A stretch of DNA of 64,000 bases, from contig DXDM01000036.1 of NCBI GenBank assembly GCA_019115485.1, positions 62,001 through 126,000 of the forward strand, written 5' to 3'. The position numbers and the translations under genes were made by a program. Positions 60,044 to 64,000 of this stretch are shown here, one piece after another; position 1 is the first letter of the stretch; each line of letters begins with the position of its first letter. This stretch comes from Candidatus Barnesiella excrementavium. GTDB lineage: Bacteria > Bacteroidota > Bacteroidia > Bacteroidales > Barnesiellaceae. The notes beneath the pieces are model-generated. The model made no database searches. It saw nothing but the letters and a program-made list of their open reading frames with translations, and was not told the origin of the DNA.

Positions 60044-62578
60044 TTAGTTGTTAAATAGTTTTTCAATGTGTATAATCTGATAGTCGTAGAAATCGCGGGT
60101 AGCGCTGTCGGCCGTGGCGGCTCTCTTCTGCTTGTAGAGCGAGAGTATCTTTTTGAGGGCTCCGGTCATGTAGGGCGCCATCTCGTTGGTCGACATCGAG
60201 GGACCCAGCGTGAAGCGGGTGAACGACTGCTCTTCGGCGTGGTGGCACAGGGCGTGGCTGCACGGGAAGGGCGTTTCGTCGAGGTCGATGTCGTCGGTCA
60301 ACCGCGAGGTCGTACTCTTGGCGGCATCTTTCAAGTTGGAGTAGCCGATGAACAGGTTGATGGCCGCACTCTGCATGTCGCGCTCCACGTCGTTCAGCTT
60401 GCGTCCCTGATAGGTTGCCTTGAACACCTCGGCAATCACGTCGTTGAGGTAGGTGGTCACGGTGTAGTTCTTGGCCGGGTCGATAGTGCCTCCCTCCTGG
60501 ATACGGAACAGGGTGGCCGGGTTGACCAGATAGGAGGGGATATTGCGGTGTATACCACTGGCGTAGTTGACGGGGATATCGATGCGTTGCAGCAGGTCGG
60601 CCGGCATGAGCCAGGCGCGGTAGGTGCGAGCCTGGTTGAGCAGCCACTGCAAGGCCCGTTTCTGGGTAGCCTTGTCGAGGTAGGTATAGGGCAGTTCGTT
60701 ATCGCCCTGCCGCACCTCCTGGTAGAGCACGCCGCCCACATAGGGAGCCACGTGGCGCAGGTGACGGTTGTACTGTTGCACAAGAGCCGAGTACTCGTCG
60801 CGTATCGTGCGGTAGTCCTTGCCCTCGTCGAAGAGCCATTTCTCGAAATCCTTCACGATGAGTTTGAGGTTCGAGATGGCCATCTCGCCGGCCCGGAAGT
60901 GGTCGTTACCCAGGTCTTCGGTCTGGTCGGTGGGGTCGTAGGTGGCCGGGTATTGTTGGGCGCCGAAGGTGTACATGGGGTCGTCTTTCTTCTCGGCAAT
61001 CCAGCGGTCGAGGGTAGCTATCTCGTCCTGCGGGGTGGGAGCGTCGGCGATGAGGCGGTAGCCCCAGTTGATGGCATAGATGTCGTATACTCCCAAGATG
61101 GGCGGGGTGAGGCGCACGCCGCGCTCATAGTCGCCGGGCTGGGCCACGAAGTTGTTGCGGGCATAGTCCATGATACTGGGTGTGGTGCCATACTTCTGGG
61201 TGAACGACGGGCTGCGCAGCGAATCGATGGGGAATGAGTAGCTGGCCCCCATGTTGTGCATGAGACCCAGTGTGTGACCTATCTCGTGCGAGGCGACATA
61301 GCGCAGCGATTCGCGCATGACGTCGTTGTCGAAAGTCTCTTTTCTCACCCGCGGGTCAACGGCTCCCGTCTGGGCAAACCGCCAGTCGTGTACCAGTGAG
61401 ATGACGTTGTGATACCAGATGACATCGGCCGTGAGTATCTCGCCGCTGCGGGGGTCGACATAGCTCGGACCCATGGCGTTGGCAATATCGGTGACGGCAT
61501 ATTTCACACAGCTGTATCGCATGTCGTCGGGGTCGAAGTCGGGGTCGTCTTTCGGGTAGTCGCGGGCGATGACGGCGTTTTTGAAACCGGCTGCCTCAAA
61601 GGCGGTGTTCCAATCCTCCACACCCTGTTTCACGATGTCGCGCCATTTGTCGGGGAAGGCACTGTCGACGTAGAAGACAATCGGTTTCCTGGGCTCCACC
61701 AGTTCGCCTCTGAGGTAGGCTTCGCGATCCTCGTCTTTCGGTTCGAGCCGCCAGCGGTGAATGTATTGCGTGCGGTCGATGCGGTCCTTGTCGCTTGTGT
61801 AGATGTTTTTACCGCTCGAGAAGAATCCCACCCGGCGGTCGTAGATGCGGGGACGCATGGGTTGTTCGGGCAGCAGTACCAGCGAGCGGTGCATGGTCAC
61901 GGTGCAGATGTTGTCGCCGGTGAAGCTGAGTACCGAGCGTATCTCGCAGTTCTGCGGGAAGCTCTTGGCACCCAGGATATAGGAGTTGGCAGCCGTGTAG
62001 GTGCCCGTCTTTATCTTGGAGGAGGGGTCGCTGGGCATGGGGCTGATAATCTTCTCGTTGGTCTTGAAGAAGTCGCTCATGTCCACCACCACGTCCTTGC
62101 CGTTTGTGGCCTCAATCTTGAATGCCTTGATGATGGGGTCGCCGAAGTTCCGGTCGAACGAGGCGGCGATGGGGTCCTTGGGGTCGATGATGTTGTCGCT
62201 TTGTACCAGGTGCATGAAGAGCGATTGCTTGTTCTTGCTGAACCGAATCATAAAGGGGTCGGTGGTCATCTCGCCGGCCACGAACAGCTTGGGGTCGGTG
62301 GTGGTGGCCACCCGGCTCGACAGCAGGAAGATGCGGTTCATCAACGAGTCGGGCACCTCGACCAGCAGTTTGTTGTCGGTCGTCAGGTGCAGGGTGAACA
62401 TGCCCTTCTGCGTCTTGGCTCCTTTGATGAGCTTGTCGTATTTCGACTCTTTGGCGGTCGTATCGGCCACCTGCTCTTTCTTGTTCTCTTTCTTGCTTTT
62501 CCGTTTGGCGTAGCAATCAGCGGGACTTGCTCCGGCAATGAGGAGGGCCGCAAGCGTCGCCCATACCAGTTTCTTCAT
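60044..62578 (-). CDS. Zinc-dependent metalloprotease (DUF5117/DUF5118-type)
   Basis: Start MKKLVWATLAALLIAGASPADCYAK; metzincin motif 'HEIGHTLGLMHN'. Confidence 0.92.
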   Translation of the reverse strand: MKKLVWATLAALLIAGASPADCYAKRKSKKENKKEQVADTTAKESKYDKLIKGAKTQKGMFTLHLTTDNKLLVEVPDSLMNRIFLLSSRVATTTDPKLFVAGEMTTDPFMIRFSKNKQSLFMHLVQSDNIIDPKDPIAASFDRNFGDPIIKAFKIEATNGKDVVVDMSDFFKTNEKIISPMPSDPSSKIKTGTYTAANSYILGAKSFPQNCEIRSVLSFTGDNICTVTMHRSLVLLPEQPMRPRIYDRRVGFFSSGKNIYTSDKDRIDRTQYIHRWRLEPKDEDREAYLRGELVEPRKPIVFYVDSAFPDKWRDIVKQGVEDWNTAFEAAGFKNAVIARDYPKDDPDFDPDDMRYSCVKYAVTDIANAMGPSYVDPRSGEILTADVIWYHNVISLVHDWRFAQTGAVDPRVRKETFDNDVMRESLRYVASHEIGHTLGLMHNMGASYSFPIDSLRSPSFTQKYGTTPSIMDYARNNFVAQPGDYERGVRLTPPILGVYDIYAINWGYRLIADAPTPQDEIATLDRWIAEKKDDPMYTFGAQQYPATYDPTDQTEDLGNDHFRAGEMAISNLKLIVKDFEKWLFDEGKDYRTIRDEYSALVQQYNRHLRHVAPYVGGVLYQEVRQGDNELPYTYLDKATQKRALQWLLNQARTYRAWLMPADLLQRIDIPVNYASGIHRNIPSYLVNPATLFRIQEGGTIDPAKNYTVTTYLNDVIAEVFKATYQGRKLNDVERDMQSAAINLFIGYSNLKDAAKSTTSRLTDDIDLDETPFPCSHALCHHAEEQSFTRFTLGPSMSTNEMAPYMTGALKKILSLYKQKRAATADSATRDFYDYQIIHIEKLFNN

Positions 62579-62706
62579 ATCGTTGTTTTTTTGTGTATGC
62601 TTTTTATCAAGGTACAAAAATAGGGCAAACCGATTGCAGAAACAAATGTGCCACCTAAAAAACTGAGCAAACAGGGGCTTGTTTCACTCTTTTTGTGGCA
62701 TTCCGT

Positions 62707-62715
62707 CCCCCCCCC
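62707..62715. repeat. C9 homopolymer upstream of the metalloprotease gene
   Basis: ttccgtCCCCCCCCCggtgc. Confidence 0.9.
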
Positions 62716-62765
62716 GGTGCAACTCGTGTCAACTTGACTGTTGAGTCGTGTTCGCTTGTTTCCGA

Positions 62766-62790
62766 GAGATACGGGTCTCACCCGTATCTC
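62766..62790. repeat. Perfect 11-bp intergenic palindrome
   Basis: GAGATACGGGT-ctc-ACCCGTATCTC. Confidence 0.85.
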
Positions 62791-62907
62791 GATGCGGGGG
62801 CAATTCCCGGGGCGAGGGTGCAGACAGGGCTGCCCGGGTGTCCTCCGGGTTCTGCATCAGGTGGGAAGGAATGACAAGGAGGCGCGGAAGGGCCGGGAGG
62901 CCGTGTG

Positions 62908-63933
62908 TCAACGCAGATAGTTGTCGAGTGGAATGTTGTACTTTTTCAAGAGGGTCTCGGGGTTGTACGACAGCTTGGCTTCGCGCAGACCCGGGTCGCC
63001 GGCATCGTCCTCGCGGTTGATGTATTGCACCTCGGGGTGAGCTTCGGCCATCTGTGCCGAGTAGAAGAAGTTGATGGCCTCGTAGGCGCCCACGATATCT
63101 TTGCGGGCTTTTTCGATGTGTACGACGAGGGTATCGTTCACCACTTCACCCACCGAGAAGGCGGCAATCTCTCCTCCTACCCGCAGGAGTCCGCCCTCGA
63201 ACGGGAGGCGGTCATACTCGCGCAGCACCTGGGCCACCTTGCTCTCTTCGTAGGCGAAGAGTTCGCTGTCCTTGTGGTAGGCCTGCATGTAGCGGTCGAA
63301 GAAGTCCGTCAGCTCGGGCAGATTCTGTGCGGTGACAGGCTCGTATTGGAAGTCGGGATAGGTACTCTTGAACTTGTTCACCCGGTTGCGCTTTTTGTTG
63401 AAGCGGTGTCCCACGAGGGTAGCCAGGTCGGAGGCCCGGTAGAGGTAGTCGCCCCAGTCGGGCAGCTCGGTCACCGGGCAGCCATACAGTTCGGCGATGG
63501 CCTGGGCTGCCGGTTCGGGTACGGCCGAGAGAATCAAGGGCTGTCCATGCTGCCGGCAATAGGCCCCCAGCAGAGGGATAGACTCCTTCAAATCCAGTGC
63601 TCCCACCGGCACGGCAAAGGCGGTGTTCTGCAAGTGGTCCTCTTCGCCGCCCCGGATAAAGAGCGTGTCGCGGCAGATGGCATACTCGTAACCGAAGTAG
63701 TCGACCCACATGTAGATACCACCTATCGAGAAGTCGCAGGTGCGGTAACTCTGTCGGGTCAGATAGGGGGCTATTTCGGACAGCGAGTCGAGGGTGATGG
63801 GTTTGAACACCAAACAGTCGGTCGCTGCCGGTTGTGAGAGTTCGGGGGCGGTATCCAGTAGGGTTGTCTCCATGAGGCTGAATTTTTGGCGTGTGGTCAG
63901 GTTGAAAAAGTCGGGTAAGCGTGCAATACCCAT
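62908..63933 (-). CDS. DUF2156/phosphatidylglycerol lysyltransferase-like domain protein
   Basis: 341 aa; 'LDSLSEIAPYLTRQSYRTCDFSIGGIYMWVDYFGYEYAI'; GNAT-like C-terminal half. Confidence 0.85.
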   Translation of the reverse strand: MGIARLPDFFNLTTRQKFSLMETTLLDTAPELSQPAATDCLVFKPITLDSLSEIAPYLTRQSYRTCDFSIGGIYMWVDYFGYEYAICRDTLFIRGGEEDHLQNTAFAVPVGALDLKESIPLLGAYCRQHGQPLILSAVPEPAAQAIAELYGCPVTELPDWGDYLYRASDLATLVGHRFNKKRNRVNKFKSTYPDFQYEPVTAQNLPELTDFFDRYMQAYHKDSELFAYEESKVAQVLREYDRLPFEGGLLRVGGEIAAFSVGEVVNDTLVVHIEKARKDIVGAYEAINFFYSAQMAEAHPEVQYINREDDAGDPGLREAKLSYNPETLLKKYNIPLDNYLR

Positions 63934-64000
63934 TTTGTCGCATTGCGGCGCTGCTCGTGTTTGTATTTTTTTTTGCGCTGCAAAAATAGATAATTTTTAT

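Overview
This 64 kb window is a chromosomal segment of a member of the Bacteroidetes, probably order Bacteroidales. The evidence is SusC/SusD genes, a hybrid two-component regulator, TAnnTTTG promoters and DUF6089/DUF6242/DUF4954 families. From left to right it contains: (1) a SusC/SusD locus with BACON and F5/8C lipoproteins and two paralogous putative metallopeptidase lipoproteins, divergent from a hybrid two-component regulator (1-14.7 kb); (2) comF, recX, prmC and ribD; (3) an envelope block uppS-bamA-skp-skp-murI; (4) an S4-domain protein, a YeiH-type transporter, a gamma carbonic anhydrase-like protein and aminopeptidase P; (5) rpsU, a XerC-like recombinase and hpf, followed by tRNA-Tyr/Gly/Thr, tuf, tRNA-Trp, secE-nusG-rplKAJL-rpoBC; (6) zinc ABC components, an Lrp regulator, an IMPase, trpS, a CDF transporter, dprA and a thioesterase; (7) a single AT-rich WG-repeat gene bounded by a 14-bp direct repeat; (8) a C45-type Ntn hydrolase, DUF4954, hflX, a large zinc metalloprotease and DUF2156. 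No rRNA, CRISPR array, transposase or prophage was seen. The strongest leads are the direct-repeat-bounded WG-repeat insertion, the peptidase-bearing SusCD locus with an internal strong hairpin, a tRNA-Gly with a coupled A19/U56 change, a G9 tract inside murI, and a YGNY repeat in BamA. All family names are from reading the sequence; no database search was run.
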